Positions 35,001 to 45,939 of a DNA stretch of 64,000 bases are shown piece after piece. Both the position numbers and the translations under genes were made by a program. The DNA comes from Ceratothoa steindachneri. Its lineage: Eukaryota > Arthropoda > Malacostraca > Isopoda > Cymothoidae. The stretch spans positions 34,831,175-34,895,174 of the forward strand of contig OZ018327.1 of the NCBI GenBank assembly GCA_963969495.1. Reading direction: 5' to 3'. The notes beneath the pieces were generated by a model. It ran no database searches and was not told the origin of the DNA. It saw only the letters and a list, made by a program, of their open reading frames with translations. How positions within the stretch are numbered: position 1 is the first letter of the stretch; every line of letters starts with the position of its first letter.

Positions 35001-38000
35001 CTGAAGCATCTTTTTCCCAGAATGTCTCTTCTGAAAAATCTTCTTCCCAGAATGTCTCTTCTGAAGAATCTTCTTCCCAGAATTTCTCTTCTGAAGAATC
35101 TTCTTCTCAGAATGTCTCTTCTGAAGAATCTTCTTCCCAGAATGTCTCTTCTGAAGCAGTTTCTTCCCAGAATGTCTCTTCTAAAGAATCTTCTTCCAAG
35201 AATGTCTCTTCTGAAGAAACTTTTTCTCAGAATGTCTCTTCTGAAGAATCTCCCCGCAGACTGTTTCTTCTGAAGAATCTTTTTCTTAGAATGTCTCTTT
35301 TGAAGAATCCTCTTCCCAGAATGTCGCTTCTGAAGCATCTTCTTCCCAGAATGTCTCTTCTGAAGGATCTTCTTCCCAGAATGTCTCTTCTGAAGAATAT
35401 TTTTCTCACAATGTCTCTTCTAAAAAATCTTCTTCCCAGAATGTCTCTTCTGAAAAATCTTCTTCCCTGAATGTCTTTTCTGAAAAATCTTCTTCACAGA
35501 ATGTCTCTTTTGAAGAATCTTCTTCCTAGAATGTCTCTTCTGAAGAATCTTTTTCTCAGAATGTCTCTTCTAAAGAATCTTCCCGCAGACTGTCTCTTCT
35601 GAAAAATCCTCTTCTCAGAATGTCTCTTCTAAAGAATCTTCTTCTTAGAATGTCTCTTCTAAAGCATCTTCTTCCCAGAATGTCTCTTCTAGAAAATCTT
35701 CTTCCCAGAATATCTCTTCTGAAGAATCTTCTTTCCAGAATGTCTCTTCTGAAGCATCTTCTTCCCAGAATGTCTCTTCTGAAGAATCTTCTTCCCAGAA
35801 TGTCTCTTCTGGAGAATCTACTTCCCAGAATGTCTCTTCTAAAGAATGTTCTTCCCAGAATGTCTCTTCTGAAGAATCCTCTTCCCAGAATGTCTCTTCT
35901 GAAGAATTTTCTTCCCAGAATTTCTCTTCTGAAGAACGTTCTTACCAGAATCTCTCTTCTGAAGAATCTTCTTCCGAAAATGTCCCTTCTAGGGAATCTC
36001 ACCCCCAGAATGTCTCCTCTGTAGAATCTTCTTACCAGAATGTCTCTTCGTAAGAATCTTCTTCCCAGGATGTCTCTTTTGACGAATATTCTTCCTAGAA
36101 TGGCTCTTCTGAGGAATCTTCGCCCAGGATGTCTCTTCTGAAGAATCCTTCTCCCAGAATGTCTGTTCTGAAGCATCTTGTTCCCAGAATGTCTCTTCTG
36201 AAGAATCTTCTACCCAGAATGTCTCTTCTGAAGAAACTTTTTCTCATAATGTCTTTTCTGAAGAATCTCCCCGCAGACCGTTTCTTCTGAAGAATCTTCT
36301 TCTTAGAATGTCTCTTCTGTAAAATCTTCTTCCCAGAATGTCGCTTCTGAAGCATTTTCTTCCCAGAATGTCTCTTCTGAAGGATCTTCTTCCCAGACTG
36401 TCTCTTCTGAAGAATATTTTTCTCGGACTGTCTTTTGTGAAAAATCTTCTTACCTGTATGTCCTTATCTGAAAAATCTTCTTCCCAGAATGTCTCTTCTG
36501 AAAAATCTTCTTCCCAGAATGTCTTTTCTGGAGAATCTTTTTCTCAGAATGTCTCTTATGAAGAATCTTCCCGCAGACTGTCTCTTCTGAAGAATCTTTC
36601 TCCTAGAATGTCTCTTCTGAAGAATCCTCTTCTCAGAATGTCTCTTCTAAAGAATCTTCTTCTTAGAATGTCTCTTCTAAAGCATCTTCTTCCCAGAATG
36701 TCTCTTCTGGAGAATCTTCCTCCCAGAATGTCTCTTCTGGAGAATCTTCTTCCCAGAATGTCTCTTCTAAAGAATCCTCTTCCCAGAATGTCTGTTATGG
36801 AGATCCTCACCCCCAGAATGTCTCTTCTGAAGAATCTTGTTCCCAGAATGTCTCATCTAAAGCATCTTCTTCCCAGAATGTCTTTTGTGAAGAATCTTCT
36901 CCCTAGAATGTCTCTTCTGGAAAATCTTCGTCCCAGAATGTCTCTTCTGAAGAATCTTCTTCCCAGAATGTCTCTCCTGAAGCAGCTCCTTCCCAGAATG
37001 TCTCTTCTGAAGAATCTTGTTCCCAGAATGTCTCTTCTGGAGAACGTTCTTACCAGAATCGCTCTTCTGAAGAATCTTCTTCCGAAAATGTCCCTTCTAG
37101 GGAATCTCACCCCCAGAATGTCTCCTCTGTAGAATCTTCTTACCAGAATGTCTCTTCGTAAAAATCTTCTTCCCAGGATGTCTCTTTTGACGAATATTCT
37201 TCCTAGAATGTCTCTTCTGAGGAATCTTCGCCCAGGATGTCTCTTCTGAAGAATCCTTCTCCTAGAATGTCTGATCTGAATCATCTTCTTCCCAGAATGT
37301 CTACTCTGAAGAATCTTCTACCCAAATGTCTCTTCTGAAGAAACTTTTTCCCAGAATGTCTCTTCTGAAGAATGTTCTTTCCTAGAATGTCTCTTCTGAA
37401 TAATTTTCTTCCCAGAATGTCTCTTCTGAAGAATTTTCTTCCCAGAATTTCTCTTCTGAAGAATCTTCTTCCCAGAATCTATCTTCTGAAGAATCTTTTT
37501 CCGAAAATGTCTCTTCCAGGGAATCTCACCCCCAGAATGTCTCCTCTGTAGAATCTTCTTCCTAGAATCTCTCTTCTGAAGAATCTTCTTCCGAAAATGT
37601 CTCTTCTAGGGAATCTCACCCCCAGAATGTCTCCTCTGTAGAATCTTCTTCCCAGAATGTCTTTTCTGAAGAATCTTCTTCCCAGAATGTCTCTTCTGAA
37701 GAATTCTCTTCTCAGAATGTCTCTTCTAAAGAATCTTCTTCCTAGAAAGTCTCTTGTGAAGAATCTTTTTCCCAGAATTTCTCTTCTGAAGAATCTTCTT
37801 CTCAGAATGTCTCTTCTGAAGAATCTTCTTCCCAGAATGTCTCTTCTGGAGCATTTTCTTACCAGAATGGCTCTTCTGAAGCATCTTCTTCCCAGAATGT
37901 CTATTCTAAGGAAACTTTTTCTTAGAATGTCTCTTCTGAAGAATCTCCCCGCAGACTGTTTCTTCTGAAGAATCTTCTTCTTAGAATGTCTCTTCTGAAG

Positions 38001-40640
38001 AATCTTCTCCCCAGAATGTCGCTTCTGAAGCATCTTCCTTCCAGAATGTCTCTTCTGAAGGATCCTCTTCCCAGAATGTCTCTTCTGAAGAATATTTTTC
38101 TTAGAATGTCTCTTCTGAAAAATCTTCTTCCCAGAATGTCTCTTCTGAAAAATCTTCTTCCCAGAATGTCTCTTCTGAATTATCTTCTTCCCAGGATGTG
38201 TCTTCTGACGAATATTCTTCCTCGAATGTCTCTCCTGAGGAATCTTTTTCAAGGATGTCTCTTCTGAAGAATCTTCTTCCCAGAATGTCTCTTCTGAAGA
38301 ATCTCTTTCCCAAAATGTCTCTTCTGAAGAATTTTCTTCCCAGAATGTTTCTTCTGAAGAATCTTTTTCCCCACAATGTCTCTTCTGAAGAATCTTCTTC
38401 CTAGAATGTCTCTTCTGAAGCATCTTCTTCCCAGAATGTCTCTTCTGAAGAATCTTCTTCCCAAAATTTCTCTTCTGAAGCATCTTCTTCCCAGAATGTC
38501 TCTTTCGAAGAATCTTTTTCCCAGAATGTCTCTTCTCAGCATCTTCTTCCCAGAATGTCTCTTCTGAAGAATCTTCGTCCCAGAATGTCTCTTCTAAAGA
38601 ATCTTCTTCCCAGAATGTCTCTTCTAAGGCATCTTCTTTCCAGAATGTCTCTTCTGAAGAATCTTCTTCCAGAATGTCTTTTCCGAAGCATCTTCTTCCC
38701 AGAATGTCTCTTCTGAAGAATCTTCTTCCTAGAATGTCTCTTCTGAAGCATCTTCTTCCCAGAATGTCTCTTCTGAAAAGTTTTCTTTCCAGAATGTCTC
38801 TTCTGAAGAATATTCTTCCCAAAATGTCTCTTCTGAAGAATCTTCTTCTCAGAATGTCTTTTCTGGAGAATCTTCTTCCCAGAATGTCTCTTCTGAAGAA
38901 TCCTTTTCTCAGAATGTCTCTTCTAAAGAATCTTCTTCCTAGAATGTCCCTTCTGAAGCATCTTCTTTCCAGAATGTCTCTTCTGAAGAATCTTCTTCCT
39001 AGAATCTCTCTTCTAAAGAATCTTCTTCTGAAAATGTCTCTTCTGGAGAATCTCACCCCCAGAACGTCTATTCTGTAGAATCTTCTTCCCAGAATGTCTC
39101 TTTGTAAGAATCTTCTTCCCAGGATGTCTTTTCTGACGAATATTCTTCCTAGAATGTTTCTTCTGAAGAATCCTCTTCTAGAATTTCTCTTCTGAAGAAT
39201 CTTCTTCCTAGAATGTCTCCTCTGAAGAATATTCTTCCCAAAATGTTTCTTATGAAGAATCTTCTTCCCAGAATGTCTCTTCTGAAGAATCTTCTTCCTA
39301 GAATTTCTCTTCGGAAGCATCTTCTTCCCAGAATGTCTCTTGTGAAGAATCTTCTTCCCAAAATGTCTCTTCTGTAACTTTTTCTTGCCAGAATGTCTTT
39401 TCTGAAGAATCTTCTTTCCAGAATGTCTCTTCTGAAGGATCTTCTTCCTAAAATGTCTCTTCTGAAGAATCTTTTTCTCAGAATGTCTCTTCTGAAGAAT
39501 CTTCTTTCCAGAATGTCTCTTCTGAAGCATCTTCTTCCCAGAATGTCTCTTCTGAAGAATCTTCTTTTCAGAATGTCTCTTCTGAAGAATCTTTTTCTCA
39601 GAATGTCTCTTCTGAAGAATCTTCCCGCAGACTGTCTCTTCTGAAGAATCTTCTTCCCAGAATTTCTCTTCCCGAAGAATTCTCTTCTCAGAATGTCTCT
39701 TCTAAAGAATCTTTTTCCTAGAATGTCTCTTTTGAAGCATCTTTTTCCTAGAATGTCTCCTCTGAAGAATCTTCTTCCCAGAAGGTCTCTTTTGAATAAT
39801 CTTCTTCCCAGAATGCCTTTTCTGAAGAATCTTCTTCCCAGAATGTCTCTTCTGGAGAATCTCATCCCCAGAATTTCTCTTCTTAAGAATCTTCTTCTGA
39901 GAATGTCTCTTCTGGATAATCTTTTTCCCAGAATGTCTCTTCTGAAGAATCTTCTTCTGAGAATGTCTCTTCTGGATAATCTTTTTCCAAGAATGTCTCT
40001 TCTGAAGAATCTTTATCCGAGAATGTCTCTTCTGAATAATCTTCTTCCAAGAATGTCTCTTCTGAAGAATCTTCTTCCTAGAATTTCTCTTCTGAAGAAT
40101 ATTTTTCCCAGAATCTCTCTTCTGAAGAATCTTCTTCCGAAAATGTCTCTTCTGGAGAATCTCACCCCCAGAAGGTCTCTTCTGTAGAATCTTTTTCCCA
40201 GAATGTCTCTTCGTAAGAATCTTCTTTCTAGGATGTCTTCTCTGACGAATATTCTTCCTAGAATGTCTTTTCTGAGGAATCTTCTTCCCAAACTGTCTCT
40301 TTTAAAGAATCTTTTTCCTAGAATGTCTCTTCTAAAGAATCTTCTTCCTAGAATGTCTCTTCTGAAGAATCCTCTTCCTAGAATGTCTCTTCTGAATAAT
40401 CCTCTTCCCAGAATGTCTCTTCTGAAGAAACTTCTTCCCAAAATGTCTCTTCTGAAGAATCTTCTTCCCAGAATGTCTCTTTTGAATAATCTTCTTCCCA
40501 GAATGTCTCTTCTGAATAATCTTCTTCTCAGAATGTCTCTTCAGAAGAATCTTCTTCCCAGAATCTTTCTTCTGAAGAATCTCACCCCCAGAATCTTTCT
40601 TTTGAAGAATCTCACCCCCAGATTGCCTTTCCTGAAGAGT
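29066..40640 (+). repeat. 30-bp satellite array, about 385 units
   Basis: The monomer contains CTTCTGAAGAATCTTCTTCC followed by CAGAATGTCT, with a period of 30 bp. Variants include CATCTT, GGAGAATC, CTCACCCCCAG and GCAGACTGT, the last marking recurring positions such as 29,690, 30,015, 30,695 and 31,005. The unit is 10 codons long, so many frames on both strands are open, up to 683 codons. Readings include SSEESSSQNV and SLLKNLLPRM (plus) and FFRRDILGRR and MLQKRHSGKK (minus). Frames drift with indels, and no frame is preserved across the array, so I do not annotate a protein. A few monomers at 28,150-28,225, left of the transposase, belong to the same array edge. Confidence 0.97.
29340..40483 (+). 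repeat. 5,571-bp tandem segmental duplication within the 30-bp array
   Basis: 29,340-34,911 is repeated at 34,911-40,483. All landmarks shift by exactly 5,571 bp. I noticed single-base differences only at about 30,534/36,105, 32,653/38,224, 32,640-32,700/38,211-38,271 and 34,586/40,157, so identity is above 99.9 percent, in strong contrast to the 10-30 percent divergence between neighbouring monomers. The copies diverge abruptly at both borders (29,335 against 34,906; 34,912 against 40,483). This is the expected result of one recent unequal exchange, but an assembly duplication would look the same. Confidence 0.93.
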
Positions 40641-40689
40641 CTTCCCCCTCAAGGTGCTTTGGAGGATTACATTCTTCCGGTGATCCAAA

Positions 40690-42330
40690 ACTCGAAAAGT
40701 TTACTTATACATACCGTCCTCTTTTATTATACTTTATTAATTTTAAAAAATTTCATTCCCCTCAAAAAAACTTTCACATGCATTAGAAACGTACATAATA
40801 ATAACACACGTCTTGGTGGGAAAGAGCGATACACAACTGACATCAGGCTACGTACCGGACTTCCTTTCATCCCTCCTTCTCTCATATAATATCTAACTGT
40901 AAATTACATGCCCATTCATCCCATTTATCTCGTTATAAGATACTGTAATGCCAGTCACTAACTTGTAAATATCATGATTAAATAATTCGTAATTTCACCG
41001 AGGTGCATCGCGCGACTGCGCAACTCCCAGAGCCTAGAAAAACCGCCTGGTTAGCGCCAAAGACTTCTCCCCTCCCCCACCCTCACTCTTTCATAACAAT
41101 GAATAAATAGCAGTCAATAACATCATTTAGGTCAGATAAACAAAGCAGATGACAGTGGACTAACAAGAGTGTGTGTCAGTTGATAAGTCGTGTAGTCCTA
41201 TCACGGTTGCCAGATTCAAAACACAGAATTATCAAACTGACCACAAAATTATGGAATTTCGACCAAAATTATCGTCCAATCACTATTAAAGACAATCGTA
41301 GCATAAAATTTGATTTGTATTTTTCTATAGTTTTAGAAAAGTCAATTGTCACATTGACATTTTGTTTCTGACGACTAATTGCTAATCATTTTTATTTCCC
41401 TCAATTGATTTCCCCCACTGGAATCTTAAAATTTTCGGATCAAATAAAGATAGTCCCTATTTTACCAAGTAAAGATCATCCTTCCCAAAATTACACTAGT
41501 AAAGTTAATCTCTCCCAAGGATAAAATAACAAAAAATAACTTAAATAATTTATTTAGAGAAATATTTTTTAGAAAGTTTATTTTAAAACAATTAAAAATT
41601 GCAAACTTTGTAGAATTCTAGAACTTAAATTTTAATAACTTAATTAAAATCGCAAAAATCATTGAAAACGTATTTATGTCTTTCAAGCCACATAAATTCC
41701 TATAGATAAGAGTTTAACATTTCTCTCTTACATCCTCGCATCCGTTTAATCCTTAGTTTATGCTTATTCCAGTAGCTTTAAAATGACGTCATAACCTCGT
41801 CTACCTCCCATTTTACCAAGAAAAGGTCATCCCTCCCCTAATTAACCAAGTAAAGTTAATCCCTTCCTTTTATCTTAGGAAGGAATATCTATACTTGATC
41901 CAAATTTTCCCCCAGTGAGAAATTTTCCCCAGGTTGTGAAATTCTGCTCTAAACAGTATACACGCAAATACGTATACATGTATTAACCGTATATCCAACC
42001 AATGGACCGCTTTTCCATGACGGTTGCTAGGGAATAAAAAATTATAAACATGCTGGCATTCATTTTCCTTCGGTTGCCATAACAATTCGAGTGTCACGAG
42101 ATTGGTGACTATAGCGACATATTCTTCAGATCCCCAAACATTACTTAAAGATTATAAATATAAGCCATTATTGTAGGTATTACCTTAGTGTACACGTTGA
42201 TATTTAAATGTAAATAAAAGGATGGATCAGAACCACTTTTAATGATTAGGAAGTACGAACCGATTCCGAGCAAAACAAGAGTTGATGACGTATTGCCTCA
42301 AACGACCCTTAGGAATCACTTGATCACATT
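40690..42330. other. unassigned AT-rich, with one short direct repeat
   Basis: No gene is supported. About 65 bp starting ATTTTACCAAG at 41,459 recurs at 41,811, ending with AGTAAAGTTAATC in both. The repeats are about 350 bp apart and roughly 75 percent identical. The rest is AT-rich with nothing seen. Confidence 0.5.
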
Positions 42331-42339
42331 TGGTAAATA

Positions 42340-42745
42340 TTCCCTCGTTGCGACCCCCATTTTCTTGGTTATCCATAACCTTATATTTTAAGAACGAGAT
42401 TTTTTGAAGGTTTGAATAAGATTTTTTCTTTTAGTTCGGTTGTCACCTAAGTAGATTTAATTCTTTTAGCAAAGTTATTTCTAATAATTCCTTTTTAAGA
42501 AGAAGAAGAACAACAAGAACAAGAACAAGAACAAGAGCAAGAACATGAAGATGAAGATGAAGATGAAGAAGAAGAAGAAGAAGAAGAAGAAGAAGAAAAG
42601 GGTGTTCAGGGTGTTAAAATAAAGAGTCTATAAAGGGGATTAAAAAAGGCGGTTAAGATTAGCAAATAAGGCCGTAGGCCCCACCCCCGCAGGGGTGCCT
42701 GTGTAGCCAAGCTCTTCCTGTCAAGGAAGAGAACAGCCACTTTTT
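42340..42745 (+). mobile_element. dispersed repeat, copy 2, hairpin-rich right end
   Basis: It is homologous in block order to 20,700-21,155, sharing CAAAGTTATTTCTAAT. A purine microsatellite (42,499-42,600) has expanded inside it. The right end again carries GC-rich hairpins in AT-rich DNA: GGCCGTAGGCC, CACCCCCGCAGGGGTG and CTCTTCCTGTCAAGGAAGAG (42,668-42,733). No coding frame is present. Confidence 0.5.
42499..42600. repeat. AAG/AAC/GAT trinucleotide microsatellite
   Basis: About 100 bp of AAG-based repeat with AAC and GAT blocks (AACAAG, then GAAGAT, then AAG). Confidence 0.95.
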
Positions 42746-42881
42746 AATATATTTTACAATATTTTTGCTTTTTGCTTATTATTATCCATTATTTTTGCAT
42801 TTAAATAGTCGTTTAGTGTAATACATCATACCATTAAAGGTCGTTCTCACTAATGCTTTTATTTATATATAAACAACTATT

Positions 42882-43106
42882 ATTATTATGATTATTTCAT
42901 TATTATTATTTTTATAATACTTATTATCATTATCATCATACCAGAAGGTGTCCAACATACGGTCACGGTGTAGAAAGGAATAAAAGGCCCTTCGGAAAAG
43001 AAAGAAGCATTACGAGCTTCGAGCACCTTACCCCGCTTCGCTGAGCTACAGCGCATACAGGCTTAATCCAATCGGCTATCCCTGAGTCCACCAAAAGGAC
43101 TCAGTT
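42882..43106 (-). mobile_element. SINE-like unit with tRNA-related head and (TAA)n tail
   Basis: On the minus strand, GGGATAGCCGATTGGATTAAG (43,090 region) resembles a tRNA 5' part with an A box TAGCCGATTGG. GGTGCTCGAAGCTC, about 50 bp on, is a weak B box. A body of about 110 bp follows, and the unit ends in a TAATAATAA-rich tail at 42,882-42,945. Head, body and microsatellite tail is the SINE plan. The B box is poor and no target duplication was identified. Confidence 0.4.
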
Positions 43107-43329
43107 CATACCGAGTCTTTTTAGTTGGAGCTGTCTCCAAAATAGGAGAGTCAGAAATTTAGGCAATACGAAATAGTCATTTGGTAGAATGATCTAAATT
43201 TATTCTATTTCACCTTAAATATCTCTTCTATATTTTCTTCTCTATATCGATATCAATAGATACCCAATTTGGGGTATTATTTCCAAGATGGCGTCGCAAT
43301 CAACAAAGACGACTTTATACACTAATTGG

Positions 43330-43870
43330 CTATGAGAATTTTAATGGGTATACCATTCATCCACAGATGCCCATCCCCCCCCCCCCATATATTTTCCTTT
43401 AAAGGGAACCAATTACACAAGGGGAAATTGGGTACCACTTTCCACAAACCTAAAAACAAACGTTACACCAACCTCAAATCCAGTACGGGGTGGACGTTAT
43501 TAATGACCTCTTGACCTCCCACCCTGGGTTTTAACGGACCCTCTAACAAAGCCACCCCCTCTGCCCCCGCCTCCGTCACCGTTGGGGAAATGATAAGGGA
43601 AATTTTGATGACCCTTATTTTATCCAACCGGAAATTATTCCGGAAACTAACCGTTCTTTCCTCTGGATTTACAACCAGTCCATTATCTTTGCATTGGACC
43701 TAATCGCCTCTCGGTAATTGGCCTGTCCCGAACGGCAGCGCCGGAAGCCCCCACCCCACCTTTCGCTTCCACAAGACCCCACGCACACAAATATACATTT
43801 AATAATAATAATCTCATTAGATGATGTCGATTGCAGATGTGTGCAAACAGGATTAATGACAATAACAATG
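43330..43870 (+). other. possible decayed ORF1-like coding remnant
   Basis: The plus strand at 43,500-43,720 reads, with frame changes, NGPSNKATPSAP then SVTVGEMIREILMTLIL and LFRKLTVLSSG. It is Pro/Ser/Thr-rich and then helical, which is reminiscent of the end of a LINE ORF1. A C run lies at 43,375-43,386. I cannot name a family. Confidence 0.25.
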
Positions 43871-43873
43871 TAT

Positions 43874-45475
43874 TTAAACAAGGTCAATAAACCTAAGTCG
43901 CGTGCTCTCAATTATTTTGACTTATGACCTTATGACCCTTCAAAACTTTCAATAATTCCTTCACTAACCTTGTTAGGATATTGCCATTATAACATTCGAA
44001 AGAGAATGTAAAACAACATAAGGATTTCAAATTTCGTTAGAATTGGCTGAATAGTTACGAAGTTATTGACAAATAATTCCCGGAATAACCTTGAGAAGAC
44101 CTTGGCAATGATATCATTCGAAAGAGAATGTAAAACAACATAAGGGTTTCAAATTTCGTTAGAATCGGCCGAATAGTTACGATGTTATTGCCGAAAAACT
44201 CATTGAAAAGTAAAATGGTTACAATCCGCCCCTCCGAATTACGACCGACATAGAAAATTATAGAATCGCGACCATGCGACTAAAAATGGTGATTGCAGAA
44301 GATTGCATCAATTGAGACGACCACCCACTGCTTTCTTACAAGTGGCACTGAACTCTTCAAAATGGCACGATTATACAGTCCTTCCCGACTTTAAGAAATT
44401 TTCCCTACTATGGTTCTATCAGCTCAGTTATTAATCCCTATCTTTTTTCATCTATTTTCCTAAATTCTTTGTTTTGGATTTTTTTTTATTACAAATTGCA
44501 ATTATCGTATTCCTTTGGGGGTGGAACAAGCCCCACCTCACAATTAATACAACATAGGTCTCTCCTTTGACCGGAGGTCGGGTCGGGCTTTGCTCTAAAT
44601 CCGTGTTTCTTTTGGAGCGTGAAAATAAATTTTCCAGAAAAAATAATGCAAGAAATAACTTTAATTTGATTACGGTTATTGACGATGAAGCCTTTTTAAT
44701 CAAGGCTTCTGCCTATGTCGCATTGAAGGCATTTCTGAAATACAAATATTCGAAAATTAGGGATTATGTTTAACTGATGGTGATGCTTCCATGGCTGGAA
44801 GAAATGAGGGATTTGTTGCTGATTTAAAGAAAAGTTTGTTCTGAGACACATTTTACGTAATACACAAACGCCATTTAAAATTATTAGTGCTATTTTTCCT
44901 GAATCTCTTAATATTGTTCTTAGAACCATTAACATAATACAATTCCATCGAAATTAGGTCGATTGGCTGTTTCTTTTCTAGATAATTTTATGGTGGTTAT
45001 AATGAACATTCTTCCTCAACTTCTTCAGTACTCACTAAAGGCAATTGTTTGATAAAAAGTCTCTATGATACAATAGTTATTAAGAAAAAGAGGAGAATGA
45101 AAAAAAAGAGATTACACACTAAAAAAATATATGCGCCTTAATTTTTAGTCGCGGCCTCGCGACTCTATATTGTGTCGGTACGTATGTCGTCGGTTGGCTG
45201 GTAACCATTTTACCTTTCAATGAGTTTTGGGGGGAAATAACATCGTAACAATTCAGCCGATTCTAACAAAATTTGAAACCCTTATGTTGTTTTACATTTT
45301 CTTTCGAATGATATAATTGCCAAGGTCGTCTCAAGGTTAGACAGGTAATTATAAAAAGAAAGCTAACTATGGATCGGATTGCCCCATGTGTTGAAAGTTT
45401 TGAAAGTCATAAAGTCATAAATCAGAATAATTGAGAGCACGCGACTTAGATATGTTGATCTTGTTTGAAAAATGA
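43874..45475. mobile_element. 1.6-kb foldback element with long inverted arms
   Basis: The left arm (43,874-44,290) and the right arm (45,125-45,475, read on the other strand) match in order and in length. Shared landmarks are CTAAGTCGCGTGCTCTCAAT, ATCATTCGAAAG, AATGTAAAACAACATAAG, TTTCAAATTT and ACTCATTGAAA, ending in GCGACTAAAAAT at the inner edges. Similarity is about 80-85 percent. The left arm contains an extra tandem copy of about 120 bp (43,983-44,100 repeated at 44,103-44,220). The middle, 44,290-45,125, carries a scrap of hAT transposase. The arms are far longer than usual hAT termini, so a composite or captured fragment is possible. Confidence 0.75.
44770..44945 (+). pseudogene. hAT-family transposase scrap
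   Basis: LTDGDASMAGRNEGFVADLK (about 44,772-44,835) matches the box of BED-finger hAT transposases around the first catalytic Asp (usual form TDGA-x-MTG-x-x-GF-x-A-x-x-K). After a stop and frame change, FPESLNIVLRTINIIQ (about 44,900-44,945) matches the helical region that follows a further H-containing segment in these proteins. The rest of the DDE domain, the BED finger and the C-terminal dimerisation region are missing. Confidence 0.6.
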
Positions 45476-45642
45476 ACGAATGATGACAACTACCAAAAAT
45501 TCCCTTATGTGAATTGATTCTAAATACAAAAGCTAAAAGCATTTATGTAAAACGTATTATCTTTGGAAGTATTCGAATAAAATTTCACAACAGTCTGTTA
45601 GTTAAAATGTGCTTGGTAGAGGATGACAGTACAAAGTAGAAC

Positions 45643-45933
45643 ATTTCTGGGATCAACTGGAGGATCCGCCCCCAGCTTGCCAGAAATGTTCCAACTGGAG
45701 AATCCGCTGCCCAGAATTACTCAACTGGAGAATCTGCCACCCAGAATTACTCAACTGGAGAATGCACCACCCAGAATTACTCAACTGGAGAATCCGCCAC
45801 CCAGATTTACTCAACTGGAGAATGCGCCACCCAGATTTACTCAACTGGAGAATCTACCACTCAGAATTACTCAACTGGAGAATCTGCCAACCAAGACATC
45901 TGGGTGGCGGATTCTCCGGTTGATCCCATTTCT
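45643..45933. mobile_element. 279-bp TIR element made of 30-bp repeats, with 6-bp TSD
   Basis: The element is 45,649-45,927. The left end TGGGATCAACTGGAGGATCC and the right end, read on the other strand (TGGGATCAACCGGAGAATCC), agree at 18 of 20 positions and beyond. ATTTCT directly flanks both ends (45,643-45,648 and 45,928-45,933). Inside are about seven direct 30-bp units with core TCAACTGGAGAATCCGCC and then ACCCAGAAT. The terminal repeat is itself a version of the unit. There is no coding capacity beyond repeat-born frames (TQLENPPPR). A near-terminal hairpin AACATTTCTGG/CCAGAAATGTT lies at 45,640-45,690. I do not recognise the superfamily. Confidence 0.8.
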
Positions 45934-45939
45934 GTTTAA

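Larger units (their letters stand above)
28135..40686. mobile_element. giant TIR-bounded satellite element (12.55 kb)
   Basis: The left end GGGATCACCTGAAGATTCTG (28,135) and the right end, read on the other strand (GGATCACCGGAAGAATG from 40,686), form an imperfect inverted repeat, about 23 of 31 positions. The flanks are AAAACC on the left and AAAACT on the right, a possible 6-bp target duplication with one change. Between them lie a few edge monomers, a decayed Merlin transposase and the 30-bp array. The same plan, with a perfect 6-bp duplication and a homologous 30-bp array, is seen in the 279-bp element at 45,649. I infer a single transposon family. The alternative is an array that happens to end in inverted monomers. 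Confidence 0.55.

Noticed and set aside
31908..39530. 683-codon protein of MLQKRHSGKK/FFRRDILGRR repeats on the minus strand
   Set aside because: It arises from a stop-poor 30-bp satellite unit; frames shift within it (KRHSGKK to RRDILG to EETFWEED), which a real repeat protein would not tolerate.
29066..40640. CRISPR array
   Set aside because: Repeats of 30 bp are directly adjacent with no unique spacers, no cas genes occur, and the setting is eukaryotic.
43025..43105. Functional tRNA gene
   Set aside because: Weak B box and no closed cloverleaf; treated as SINE-like.
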